From: an uncultured Lachnospiraceae bacterium
GTDB lineage: Bacteria; Bacillota; Clostridia; Lachnospirales; Lachnospiraceae
DNA: 64,000 bases
Reading direction: 5' to 3'
Assembly (NCBI GenBank): GCA_910577175.1
Contig: CAJTLU010000015.1
Span: forward strand, 18,092-82,091
Positions within the stretch are counted from its first letter, which is position 1, and every line of letters starts with the position of its first letter. A program made the translations under genes and the position numbers. Below are positions 23,278 through 31,691 of this stretch, piece after piece. Under the pieces are notes generated by a model. The model saw nothing but the letters and a program-made list of their open reading frames with translations. It made no database searches and was not told where the DNA came from.

Positions 23278-25680
23278 TTAATCCATCCCTCTTTCTATCA
23301 GATACAGTCCTGCAAGTTCCGACAGCCCTGCCTGCTCTGCTGCCTTTTTATACTTCTCCCCCTCTGTACTGCAAAGTGCCTCGTACAGCGGCGCCTTTGC
23401 ATCATTCTCCATCTGCAGGCAGGTAACTGCACGGCGGATTGCCTCTTCTCTTTTTTCTGCCTTCTGCTCTTTGTATCTTACCACAATTTCATAAGTCACT
23501 CCCGGCAGCACCCCGTGCAGCGTCACACTCAGGCGTCCGTTATCCTCTGTCTTTGCAGGATATTCCTTTCCGTCTGCCCTTACGGATACCTCGCCCTCCG
23601 GAATATTGCAGAACCTTATGCAGTACCTTCTGACCGGAAGCTGTTCCTTTTCTCCGTGACAGCAAATCGTCAGCCTCTGCATCCCCTGCTCCGGCGCCTC
23701 GGAACAAAATACCGTATCTGCCTGTTTTCCCTCCGTATCCTCGTGGAGCGTATAGCTGCCGTTTCCGCTGCAGGAAAATACCTTCAGACAGTCCGGATTC
23801 TCCGTGTCGTTGGTATACTCCCTGTCATCCAGCACAAAAAAGCCGCCTTCCTTTATCAGCACCGGCATAGAATCTAACGTCCGGACCATCGTCCGCTCCC
23901 CGCCTCCGGAATACTCCTTACCAGTAAAGAAATCCGTCCAGATTCCTTCCGGAAGCCATACCGGAATCCGTGCCATACCCTGCTCTTCGCTCTTTTCCGT
24001 GACAGGCGCAACAATCATCTGTCCTCCGAAAAGGTATTCATTTTTATAGCGGTATGCCTCTTCTCTGTCCGGATATGCATAATACATCGGCTCAATCAGC
24101 GCCAGGCCCTTATCCCTCGTCTCATAAGATGCCGAATACAAAAACGGAATCATCCGGTGGCGCAGCCGGAGATATTCCTCCGCAATCAGTCCGGTTCCGT
24201 TCTGGTACGCCCATGGCTCTTTGGTAAGTACAGGCAGGTTTGTATTGTGAAGACGGTTAATCGGGCTGAATACGCCAAATTGTACAAAACGCACATAAAG
24301 CTCGTCATCCTTATAGCCCTTCATGTGTCCTCCGATATCGTGGCTCCACCAGGTATAACCAATGTTTGAAGCGGTTGCTGTAAAATATGGCAGATACTTC
24401 ATCGTATCCCATGTTACATAGGTGTCTCCTGAAAAGCCGAGCGGATACCGGTGCGAGCCCGTACCGCAGTAACGCGATAAAATCAAAGGGGCATGCTCCA
24501 CACCGTTATCCAGATAATGATAATGGTTCAACGCCCACAAAGGGTCCAGTCCCTCCAGCGCAGACCGGCTTCCCTGCTGCCAGTCAATCCACCAGAAATC
24601 AACGCCGTCATGCTCATATGGCTTGTGTATCACATTAAAATAGGCATTGATAAAACGCTCCTCTGCAATGTTAAACGGAATCTTTTCCTCTGTCACCGGG
24701 TCGATTCCCATCGCTTCCGCCATTTCCCTGTAGCAGTCCTCAAAATAGCGCACCCCGTCAGCAGGATGAAGATTTAAAGTTACCCGGAGCTTTCTTTCAT
24801 GGAGCTCTTTTAAAAATCTCCGGTAATCCGGGAACAACTCCGTATTCCAGCTGTAGCCGGTCCAGCCGCTGTTCCCGCCATGAGCTTCATCGTTCTTCCC
24901 TTGCGCAGAAATCTGCTTTACCTCATCCAAGGTTTCTGACCAGTGCCAGTCCATATCTACCGTAGCTACCGTAAACGGAAGCCTGCGCTCTGCAAGGGAG
25001 TCCATCGTATGCAAATATTCCTTTTCCGTATAGGCATGATAACGGCTCCACCAGTTTCCCAGAGCAAACCGAGGAATCAGCGGCGTTTTTCCGCAAATCC
25101 CATACAACGCCTGTACTGCGCCGCGGTAATCCTGTCCATAGGCAAATACATAAACGTCACGCTCTGCATGCTCCCTGACCGCCAAGGTGCCATCCTCCTC
25201 TAAAAGCAGGGAATTGCTATCGTCTACCAGTGCCACGCCGGTTTCAGAAACTACGCCGGTTCCAAGCGTCAGCTGTCTCTCCCTGTCTTCCTTCGGATTA
25301 TAGGGAATCCAGCGCGTCCCGTCACAATTATCTAACGTCCGGCAGGTTCCCAAAAGATTCCCTTCATTGCTTAACAAAACCTTCGCCTTCCTGTCCGCAA
25401 AAAGCACATAACTGTTTTCTATACTTCCTGTCCAGACAAGCGTAACCCTCCCGGTGCTGATACGCAGTTCTCCGTTCTCCCCTTCCCGCCGGAACTCCAC
25501 CGGCGGGAGCTTCCGGTACCATACCGACTGGGTCGCTTTATCACAGAAATGCCCGCCTTCCTCCTGCTCGATGCGGAACAGCCGGTCCGTAAGCACCGTA
25601 ATCCTTACCCCCTCTGCTTCTACCATGCTTTCCTTCCGTGCTGCCGGTTCTGTCTGCACAATCAAATGCCTGTCTAACAT
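23278..25680 (-). CDS. Glycoside hydrolase family 31 alpha-glycosidase
   Basis: An 800-residue enzyme: N-terminal beta-sandwich, (beta/alpha)8 barrel (~210-600) and C-terminal beta domains. The catalytic nucleophile Asp is in FWWIDWQQG, the acid/base Asp in GFSGDTYVTW, and WWSHDIGG is the usual barrel motif. No signal peptide, so it acts inside on imported oligosaccharides. GH31 covers alpha-glucosidases, alpha-xylosidases and sulfoquinovosidases; specificity is not decided here. The ATG at 25680 follows AAGGAGG; a frame extending 20 codons further has no site. Divergent from the isomerase-family gene. Confidence 0.9.
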   Translation of the reverse strand: MLDRHLIVQTEPAARKESMVEAEGVRITVLTDRLFRIEQEEGGHFCDKATQSVWYRKLPPVEFRREGENGELRISTGRVTLVWTGSIENSYVLFADRKAKVLLSNEGNLLGTCRTLDNCDGTRWIPYNPKEDRERQLTLGTGVVSETGVALVDDSNSLLLEEDGTLAVREHAERDVYVFAYGQDYRGAVQALYGICGKTPLIPRFALGNWWSRYHAYTEKEYLHTMDSLAERRLPFTVATVDMDWHWSETLDEVKQISAQGKNDEAHGGNSGWTGYSWNTELFPDYRRFLKELHERKLRVTLNLHPADGVRYFEDCYREMAEAMGIDPVTEEKIPFNIAEERFINAYFNVIHKPYEHDGVDFWWIDWQQGSRSALEGLDPLWALNHYHYLDNGVEHAPLILSRYCGTGSHRYPLGFSGDTYVTWDTMKYLPYFTATASNIGYTWWSHDIGGHMKGYKDDELYVRFVQFGVFSPINRLHNTNLPVLTKEPWAYQNGTGLIAEEYLRLRHRMIPFLYSASYETRDKGLALIEPMYYAYPDREEAYRYKNEYLFGGQMIVAPVTEKSEEQGMARIPVWLPEGIWTDFFTGKEYSGGGERTMVRTLDSMPVLIKEGGFFVLDDREYTNDTENPDCLKVFSCSGNGSYTLHEDTEGKQADTVFCSEAPEQGMQRLTICCHGEKEQLPVRRYCIRFCNIPEGEVSVRADGKEYPAKTEDNGRLSVTLHGVLPGVTYEIVVRYKEQKAEKREEAIRRAVTCLQMENDAKAPLYEALCSTEGEKYKKAAEQAGLSELAGLYLIERGMD

Positions 25681-25779
25681 CGCTTGTTTCCTCCTTTCAA
25701 GAATCCCCTTTCGGAAACGGCACACTGCCTTCGCGAACATTATACCATAACGCTGCTGCTGTTAAAAGCGGCAGCTTGC

Positions 25780-25840
25780 CTGAGTTTCCATGATTGTTTC
25801 CATGATTTTGAGTAACCTTAGAAAATCCAGGCATATCCGG
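25780..25840. repeat. Possible diverged arm of the palindromic element family
   Basis: GTTTCCATGATTTTGAGTAA (25796-25815) followed by CCTTAGAAAATCC resembles the outer arm of copies 1 and 2 (GTTTCYGCATTTTTTAGYMA then YCTTAAAAGTTYC). The 12-mer GTTTCCATGATT is also repeated in tandem (25784-25810). The core motif is absent, so membership is doubtful. Confidence 0.3.
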
Positions 25841-25933
25841 GAGCATGCTTTTCCATTTTAGCTTGCTCATAAGATCCGGAAAATACGCAGTTTTACACAA
25901 TGGTATGATTTTCCGGGCGCAGTCCGGATGCCT

Positions 25934-25968
25934 GTACCGGCTGTTTTTGAACCGGCAGACTCCGGTAC
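25934..25968. promoter_or_regulatory. Inverted repeat upstream of the isomerase-family promoter
   Basis: GTACCGG (25934-25940) and CCGGTAC (25962-25968) form a perfect inverted repeat 40 bp before the -35 box. With no T-run it is more likely a regulator site than a terminator; the regulator is unknown. Confidence 0.35.
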
Positions 25969-26008
25969 GGATATTTGCAAATATTTTTATGGAAATCGAC
26001 TGCACTTG

Positions 26009-26037
26009 TTGACACCGCGGACAAAAACAAATATAAT
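26009..26037 (+). promoter_or_regulatory. Perfect consensus promoter
   Basis: TTGACA (26009-26014), 17-bp spacer, TATAAT (26032-26037): both hexamers match consensus exactly. The gene behind it has codon use typical of high expression. Confidence 0.88.
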
Positions 26038-26097
26038 AGGAACTAGCTATAAATGTATAGTTACCAAACTAATTTTATCAAGAAAGGAAGTACAAAA

Positions 26098-27576
26098 ATG
26101 AACAATATGCCAAAGGTTAAAATCGGTATTGTTGCTGTTAGCCGTGACTGCTTCCCGGAAAGCCTGTCCGTTAACAGAAGAAAAGCTCTCGTTGCTGCCT
26201 ATGCTGCAAAGTACGGCATGGATGACATTTACGAATGTCCGGTCTGTATCGTTGAGAGTGAAATTCATATGTTACAGGCTGTGGAAGATTTAAAGAAGGC
26301 AGGATGTAACGCGCTTTGTGTATACTTAGGCAACTTTGGTCCGGAAATTGCTGAGACGCTTCTTGTAAAGCATTTTGATGGTCCGGCAATGCTCTGTGCA
26401 GCAGCTGAGGAGTCCCAGAACGACCTTATGGACGGCCGCGGCGACGCATACTGCGGTGTATTAAACGCAAGCTATAACTTAAAGCTTCGTAATTTGAAGG
26501 CATACATTCCGGAGTACCCGGTTGGTACTGCAGATGAGTGTGCAGATATGATTAAGGAATTCGTTCCGATTGCAAGAGCTATCGTGGCTCTCCACAATTT
26601 AAAGATTATTTCCTTCGGTCCGAGACCGTTGAACTTCCTTGCTTGTAACGCTCCGATTAAGCAGCTTTACAACCTTGGCGTAGAAATCGAGGAGAACTCC
26701 GAGCTTGACTTGTTCGAAGCTTTCAATAAGCATGAGGGAGACGAGAGAATCCCGGCTATCGTTGCAGAGATGGAAGCAGAGCTTGGCGCCGGCAACAAGA
26801 GACCGGAAGTTCTGGCTAAGCTTGCTCAGTATGAGCTTACGTTACTTGACTGGGTAGAGGCACATAAGGGCAGCCGCGAGTATGTAGCAATCGCAGGAAA
26901 GTGCTGGCCGGCATTCCAGACACAGTTTAAGTTCGTTCCGTGCTATGTCAACAGCCGTCTTACCGCGAAGGGGATTCCGGTATCCTGTGAAGTAGATATC
27001 TACGGCGCTCTTTCTGAGTTCATCGGTACGGTTGTCAGCGAGGACATCGTTACCCTGCTCGATATTAACAATTCTGTTCCGGCAGACATGTATAAAGAAG
27101 CAATCGAGGGCAAGTTCCCATACACCCACAAGGATACCTTCATGGGCTTCCACTGCGGCAACACCGCTTCGACGAAGCTTGCTTTCTGTGAGATGAAGTA
27201 CCAGAAGATTATGGCAAGAAACCTTCCGATTGAGTGCACCAACGGTACGCTGGAGGGTGATATCGCACCGGGCAAGATTACGTTCTTCCGTCTTCAGTCT
27301 ACTGCAGATGCACAGATTCGCGCATACATTGCAGAAGGTGAGGTTCTTGATGTACGTACTAAGTCCTTCGGTGCAATCGGCGTATTTGCTATTCCGGAAA
27401 TGGGACGCTTCTATCGCCATGTACTGGTAGAGAGAAACTATCCGCATCACGGCGCAGTAGCATTCGGTCACTTCGGTAAGGCTCTGTTCGAGGTATTTAA
27501 GTATCTCGGCGTAGAAGAAGTTAAGTTCAACCAGCCGAAGGGTATGTTATATCCGACCGAGAATCCGTTTGCATAA
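26098..27576 (+). CDS. L-fucose/L-arabinose isomerase family protein
   Basis: A 492-residue protein of the FucI/AraA-like ketol-isomerase superfamily: N-terminal Rossmann-like domains (MPKVKIGIVAVSRDCFPESL, later VYLGNFGPE) and the C-terminal catalytic domain with metal-binding acidic and His residues (SCEVDIYGAL, FHCGNT, and PHHGAVAFGHFGKAL). It would interconvert an aldose and ketose with a divalent metal; the sugar is unknown. AAGGAAG precedes the ATG at 26098. The consensus promoter and biased codons imply very high expression. Divergent GH31 gene suggests a linked sugar pathway. Confidence 0.85.
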   Translation: MNNMPKVKIGIVAVSRDCFPESLSVNRRKALVAAYAAKYGMDDIYECPVCIVESEIHMLQAVEDLKKAGCNALCVYLGNFGPEIAETLLVKHFDGPAMLCAAAEESQNDLMDGRGDAYCGVLNASYNLKLRNLKAYIPEYPVGTADECADMIKEFVPIARAIVALHNLKIISFGPRPLNFLACNAPIKQLYNLGVEIEENSELDLFEAFNKHEGDERIPAIVAEMEAELGAGNKRPEVLAKLAQYELTLLDWVEAHKGSREYVAIAGKCWPAFQTQFKFVPCYVNSRLTAKGIPVSCEVDIYGALSEFIGTVVSEDIVTLLDINNSVPADMYKEAIEGKFPYTHKDTFMGFHCGNTASTKLAFCEMKYQKIMARNLPIECTNGTLEGDIAPGKITFFRLQSTADAQIRAYIAEGEVLDVRTKSFGAIGVFAIPEMGRFYRHVLVERNYPHHGAVAFGHFGKALFEVFKYLGVEEVKFNQPKGMLYPTENPFA

Positions 27577-27612
27577 AGCTTTGCACGGGATTCAAAAAGG
27601 AATCAAAACAAC

Positions 27613-27642
27613 AGGGGCTGCGCTTCATGCGCAGCCCCTTTC
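27613..27642. terminator. Rho-independent terminator, near copy of the one at 9021
   Basis: AGGGGCTGCGC (27613-27623) pairs perfectly with GCGCAGCCCCT (27629-27639) around a TTCAT loop, then TTCC. Loop and stem match the 9021-9056 hairpin except for one inserted base there. Confidence 0.8.
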
Positions 27643-27690
27643 CTACTTCATAGGAACTTCATAAGACATACTTTATTCATCAGCATAAAG

Positions 27691-27727
27691 CAAGCCCTGC
27701 GAAGAAAAACGCTCCGCAGGGCTGTTC
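27691..27727 (-). terminator. Probable terminator of the first chemoreceptor gene
   Basis: Minus-strand stem AGCCCTGCG/CGCAGGGCT with a loop of about 18 nt, beginning right after the stop codon, followed by a short TGCTTTA tract. Confidence 0.55.
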
Positions 27728-27728
27728 G

Positions 27729-29441
27729 CTACAGTCTGAATACATCCAGCTTTTCATTAATCTCGTCCGCAATTACCTTTAGCTCTGCGGACTGCTCAGA
27801 AATCGTCTGTACGACATCGTTTACCAGGGTCATGGACGCCAGAGTCTCCTGCGTACTTGCCGCATTCTCCTGGGAAATCGCCGTCAGGCTCTGTACAACA
27901 TCAATTACATTGATACGTGCCTCATCCATTTGTGCCGTCTGCTTCGTAACCTTATTTACCATAGCAAAGGAATCCTCTATTCCTTTGAGCATCTCCTCTA
28001 ACTTCACATCTGTTTCCTTCATATCCTTATCCTGCGTCTGCACAATTTCCTGCACATACTGCATTGTTTCTACCGCTTCTTTGGAATCGCGCAACAGCAG
28101 GTTTACGATTTCCGTAATCTGTCCGGCAGAAGCATTGGACTGCTCCGCAAGCTTTTGTATCTGTGCTGCGACTACCGCAAAGCCGCGTCCCTGCTCTCCG
28201 GCTCTCGCTGCCTCGATAGAAGCGTTTAACGCCAGAAGATTCGTCTCTTCAGCAATGGAGGTAATCAGATTGGTTGCTTCCTGTATCTTCTGCGCCGACT
28301 GGTTTGTCGTATTCGTCTGCTCATAGATTCTGCTGATGGATTCCATCGTCTTCTGATTTGTCATATTCAGCACACGGAAGGTTTCCATAACCTCTTTTCC
28401 GGCATTCTGCATGTTTACTGCATTTTTGTTCAAGGCTTCGGTATCCTGCATATTTCCGCCAATCATGTCGCCAATCGTCACTACATTCTCGGTTGCGCGC
28501 TGCGTCTCCTCCGCCTGGTTTCCTGCACCCATCGCAATTTCTCCGACAGCTCTTTCTACCTGTGTAATGCTCTCAACCGTCTTCTCCGTCTGGTCCTTCA
28601 ACACATTCGCCGCGTCGTTCATCACAACGCACTGACCTTTAATATTCGTAACAATTCCTGAAAGCTCTTCCTTTAATTTCTTAATCGACCTGCCAATCGC
28701 GCCGATTTCATCATACCGCCTCGTAAGCTTGTCTGAAACATCAACCCTGAGGTTCCCCTCCGCAAGCTCTTCCAGTGCAGAAACGCTGGCGTGCAGCGCC
28801 TTTAACATACCGCTCACCACAAGGACTACCGTAACGCCTGCAATAACCGAAACAATCAGAATAATCGATAAGGTTGCAAGCGTGCTGCTCCTGACATTCG
28901 TATCCATTCTTTCCTGGCTGATTCCTGCAAACACCATGCCTGCCGCTTCGCCCCCTGCGCCTGCATTTGCATAAAGCGGTACATAATAGGCAAAAAACGG
29001 CGTGCCTGCCACATCCACATGATCAGCAAAATAGGTCTCTCCGTTTTTTAGTACCTTCTCAACCACTTCACTGGCTGCCTTGGTCCCGAGAACACGCTTC
29101 CCTGCATCGTCCTTTACCGACGTCATATAGCGGGTATCCCCGTAAAAAACCGTTACCTCAATCCCTGTTTCGGCACTGATGTTATCTGCAATGCTTTCAT
29201 TTTGTGTAATATTGAAGCTGCCCTTTATGAAATCCCCGTTTTCGTTAAGCCCGTAATCCCCCTCTACGGAGTATGTAAGCATGTCCCGCACAGACAGGGC
29301 TGTCGCTCGCAAAGCATTCTCCAACTCATCCGTAATAACATTTGAAATCTTCCAATGACTAAAATACATAATCACTGCTCCCAAAATCACAACCGGAACC
29401 AGTCCCATCCCGATTACCTTTCCTCGTATCTTAAACTTCAT
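27729..29441 (-). CDS. Methyl-accepting chemotaxis protein with single Cache sensor
   Basis: A 570-residue receptor: membrane helix (~10-30), extracytoplasmic Cache domain of the sCache_3 type (~35-185), second helix (~190-212), HAMP (~213-265) and a cytoplasmic signalling domain with the hairpin tip EETNLLALNASIEAARAGEQ then GRGFAVVAAQIQKLA. It senses a small ligand and signals to CheA/CheW. GGAGG lies nine bases before the ATG. First of three receptors in the region. Confidence 0.92.
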   Translation of the reverse strand: MKFKIRGKVIGMGLVPVVILGAVIMYFSHWKISNVITDELENALRATALSVRDMLTYSVEGDYGLNENGDFIKGSFNITQNESIADNISAETGIEVTVFYGDTRYMTSVKDDAGKRVLGTKAASEVVEKVLKNGETYFADHVDVAGTPFFAYYVPLYANAGAGGEAAGMVFAGISQERMDTNVRSSTLATLSIILIVSVIAGVTVVLVVSGMLKALHASVSALEELAEGNLRVDVSDKLTRRYDEIGAIGRSIKKLKEELSGIVTNIKGQCVVMNDAANVLKDQTEKTVESITQVERAVGEIAMGAGNQAEETQRATENVVTIGDMIGGNMQDTEALNKNAVNMQNAGKEVMETFRVLNMTNQKTMESISRIYEQTNTTNQSAQKIQEATNLITSIAEETNLLALNASIEAARAGEQGRGFAVVAAQIQKLAEQSNASAGQITEIVNLLLRDSKEAVETMQYVQEIVQTQDKDMKETDVKLEEMLKGIEDSFAMVNKVTKQTAQMDEARINVIDVVQSLTAISQENAASTQETLASMTLVNDVVQTISEQSAELKVIADEINEKLDVFRL

Positions 29442-29693
29442 TCATACCGCCTCCTATAGCTCTTTCTGGTTCTGCAAAATAGATATCTACTTTATTTATT
29501 ATATCACCTTTTTTTCCCTTTTTCCATATTTTTTTCCCGACTCGCAAAATTTTTACCTCATCTGCTTCCAAAATTTCTGCTTTTTCTTGCAATCTTCCTT
29601 ACCGCCAAAGGCATATCCCCACGGAGTGTTTCTGCTTCATAAGAATGCGCTCCGACGCGCTGGCCCGGCATGGTGTTTCCGATGAAATAGAAA

Positions 29694-29740
29694 AACCGCA
29701 GGCAACCGCTTTACTTCTGATACCTGCGTTTTTCTCTTAA
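29694..29740. terminator. Terminator copy matching the one beside cotJC
   Basis: CCGCAGGCA...ATACCTGCG followed by TTTTTCTC. The stem, loop start (CTTCTGAT) and flanks match the 39960-40010 terminator next to cotJC, consistent with a duplicated block. Confidence 0.6.
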
Positions 29741-29751
29741 CCTTGCTTCAC

Positions 29752-29848
29752 CTTGTCCGCTCAAAATACAGGGATGCTTCCATAAAAATTTTTGAATCCG
29801 AAGAATCCTGTACAATACGAAAAACTTCGCCAAAACCAGAAAAGTGAA
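29752..29848 (-). pseudogene. Decayed 3' end of a cotJC copy
   Basis: Reading the minus strand: SGFGEVFRIVQDSSDSKIF, then further diverged codons to a TGA near 29752. It aligns with the last ~30 residues of the CotJC encoded at 40022-40630 (FGESLRIVQDHLDAKNFY) and nucleotide blocks such as CTTCGCC and CATAAAAATT recur in order, followed by the matching terminator. The rest of the gene is absent. This explains most of the 412-bp gap between the two receptor genes. Confidence 0.65.
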
Positions 29849-29853
29849 GCAGA

Positions 29854-31221
29854 CTATTTTTCTGTGATATACAGCATTGCCTTTAAATCGGAGATTAATT
29901 CCTTTGAGTAATCGGATGCTCTCTGATAAATCTGTTCGGCATTTGCATAATCTCCCCTGTCCATTGCATTAAGTACTTCCGCGCCGTATTTATGGAATCT
30001 TTTATGTTTTTCAGCAAGCGCGTTCCATATAGGCAGAATTTCCGGAATGTCCGGAGTCAACGAGTAATAAAAATGACCAAACCCACACTTTGTAGAATCC
30101 AGCTGCAACGGCATTATCTTCCGTTCCCTTACCATGTTTCCCAGATTATTCAGCCATGACTGGTGCGCTGTGATAGCATTGCTCACATATTGGCCAAATT
30201 CGGATTTCTCTAAATGGAAGAACGCGTCTTCTGTCATACCTCCCATTTGTTTTACGGCGTCATCTAAGGTCTTTTCGATGTCAACTACCGGTTTGATAGC
30301 CTGCCGCAATTCACTGCTGACCTGATTCATAAACTGATTGCTGTCTCTTAACTGACTTTCCATTTCTGCCATGGAACTGCTGAGCTCCTCGCTTACGGCA
30401 GCAATGGAACTCATAGATTCGTTAATCTTAGAAACATGCTGCTGGCTTTCATCATTCAGCTTCCATATGCTTTTAATCTTATCCGTCATCGTTTCCAAAT
30501 AATTAATTGTGCTTGTGGCGCTTTGAGAGCTTTTCTGAGAGGCACTCTTTATATTTCCCACGAAATCGCTCATACTCCCGGTAAGCTTCTGGGTTTCCTC
30601 GGCAAGACTGCGAATCTCGCCTGCAACAACAGCAAACCCCCTTCCGGCGGCGCCGGCTCTTGAAGCTTCAATAGAAGCGTTTAAAGCAAGAAGATTCGTC
30701 TGAAGGGAAATGCTTTCAATTCCTTCAATCACGTCACTCATACGGTTGATAATGCTTGCCAAAGTCTCCATATTGGACTGCAGCTCTTTCGAAACGCAGA
30801 TTGTCTGATCAGAGAGGTCTTTGATGGTAGTCAGTTCATTTTGCCCGGATTCAATCCTGCGGTATACTTCATCGGTTTCTGAAGATACTTCAATAATCGT
30901 GTTTGTCAGCTCCTCATGTTGACTGTTTGATCTGGTTGCCCCATAGGAAGCATCCAAAGAATTTCCGAAAATGGCTTCAGAGGCTTTTTCTATGCTACGG
31001 GAAATATCAGTGATTTTTTCGGTCTGATGCTGCATGGTAAGATCAAGAGAGCTGATTTGCATAACCGCCTTGATATTTTTATCAAACAGTTCTGCAAATT
31101 GTTTTCTGCCTTTACTCAGTCTCTGATAGATCTTGTTTAATTCAGGCTCTTTGGAATAATCTGCTGCCTTTAACTCGGAAACTGCTTTCATGAGCACATA
31201 TTTCTTCCCTTTAGATACCAT
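29854..31221 (-). CDS. Soluble chemoreceptor with C-terminal CZB zinc-binding domain
   Basis: A 455-residue cytoplasmic receptor without membrane helices. The signalling hairpin ISLQTNLLALNASIEASRAG, then AAGRGFAVVAGEIRSLA, is central (~170-210). The C-terminal ~120 residues are a CZB (chemoreceptor zinc-binding) domain: His in ITAHQSW, Cys in KCGFGHFYYS and two His in EKHKRFH. Such receptors answer to zinc or to oxidants such as hypochlorite. The ATG at 31221 is chosen because AGAGAGG lies eight bases before it; the ATG two codons earlier is too close to that site. Confidence 0.88.
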   Translation of the reverse strand: MVSKGKKYVLMKAVSELKAADYSKEPELNKIYQRLSKGRKQFAELFDKNIKAVMQISSLDLTMQHQTEKITDISRSIEKASEAIFGNSLDASYGATRSNSQHEELTNTIIEVSSETDEVYRRIESGQNELTTIKDLSDQTICVSKELQSNMETLASIINRMSDVIEGIESISLQTNLLALNASIEASRAGAAGRGFAVVAGEIRSLAEETQKLTGSMSDFVGNIKSASQKSSQSATSTINYLETMTDKIKSIWKLNDESQQHVSKINESMSSIAAVSEELSSSMAEMESQLRDSNQFMNQVSSELRQAIKPVVDIEKTLDDAVKQMGGMTEDAFFHLEKSEFGQYVSNAITAHQSWLNNLGNMVRERKIMPLQLDSTKCGFGHFYYSLTPDIPEILPIWNALAEKHKRFHKYGAEVLNAMDRGDYANAEQIYQRASDYSKELISDLKAMLYITEK

Positions 31222-31287
31222 AAACATACCTCTCTTTTCTATGAATTCTTTATACTTATATGATACGGGATTTTTTACTTTTTGCAA

Positions 31288-31691
31288 GTCCTTTTCGCAA
31301 AAAATATATTGATTTTATTGACATCAAGGGAAGGGCGGTGCCGGATATCTATATTGTATCTGCCAGCCGGAACGGAACGCGATACAAAAACGTGTTACGG
31401 AGACCTGCTATCAAAGAAATAAATGGTAAAGGTCTGAAAAGAAAAACTTGTAACTACGCGGAAAGCTTTCATGCGGAAACTGCGGATAAGCACGGGCTAT
31501 ATGCAGGTTTAAGCCCCAGAAGACTGCACAAAAATTTCAAACAAAAAGGACTTTTATTCTTTGGAAATCCATGGTATACTGTCTGCAAAAGTCTATCCTC
31601 GTCAGTCCGGTTACACAATGCAACCCCTGGACTGAAGGTGGAACGGCTTTATTATGTTTACCAAAAAATCAAGTAAAGGAGAGACAGAAAC
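31288..31691. other. Gap of about 400 bp without a supported gene
   Basis: A 138-codon plus-strand frame (31260-31676) spans most of it but has no ribosome-binding site, no recognisable domain and irregular composition. A possible TATACT box at about 31573-31578 could begin the transcript of the next receptor gene, leaving a ~110-nt leader. I compared that leader by eye with c-di-GMP riboswitch motifs and saw none. Confidence 0.4.

Noticed and set aside
31260..31676. 138-codon plus-strand frame before the dCache receptor
   Set aside because: No ribosome-binding site, no recognisable domain and overlap with the upstream region of the minus-strand receptor gene; more likely chance.
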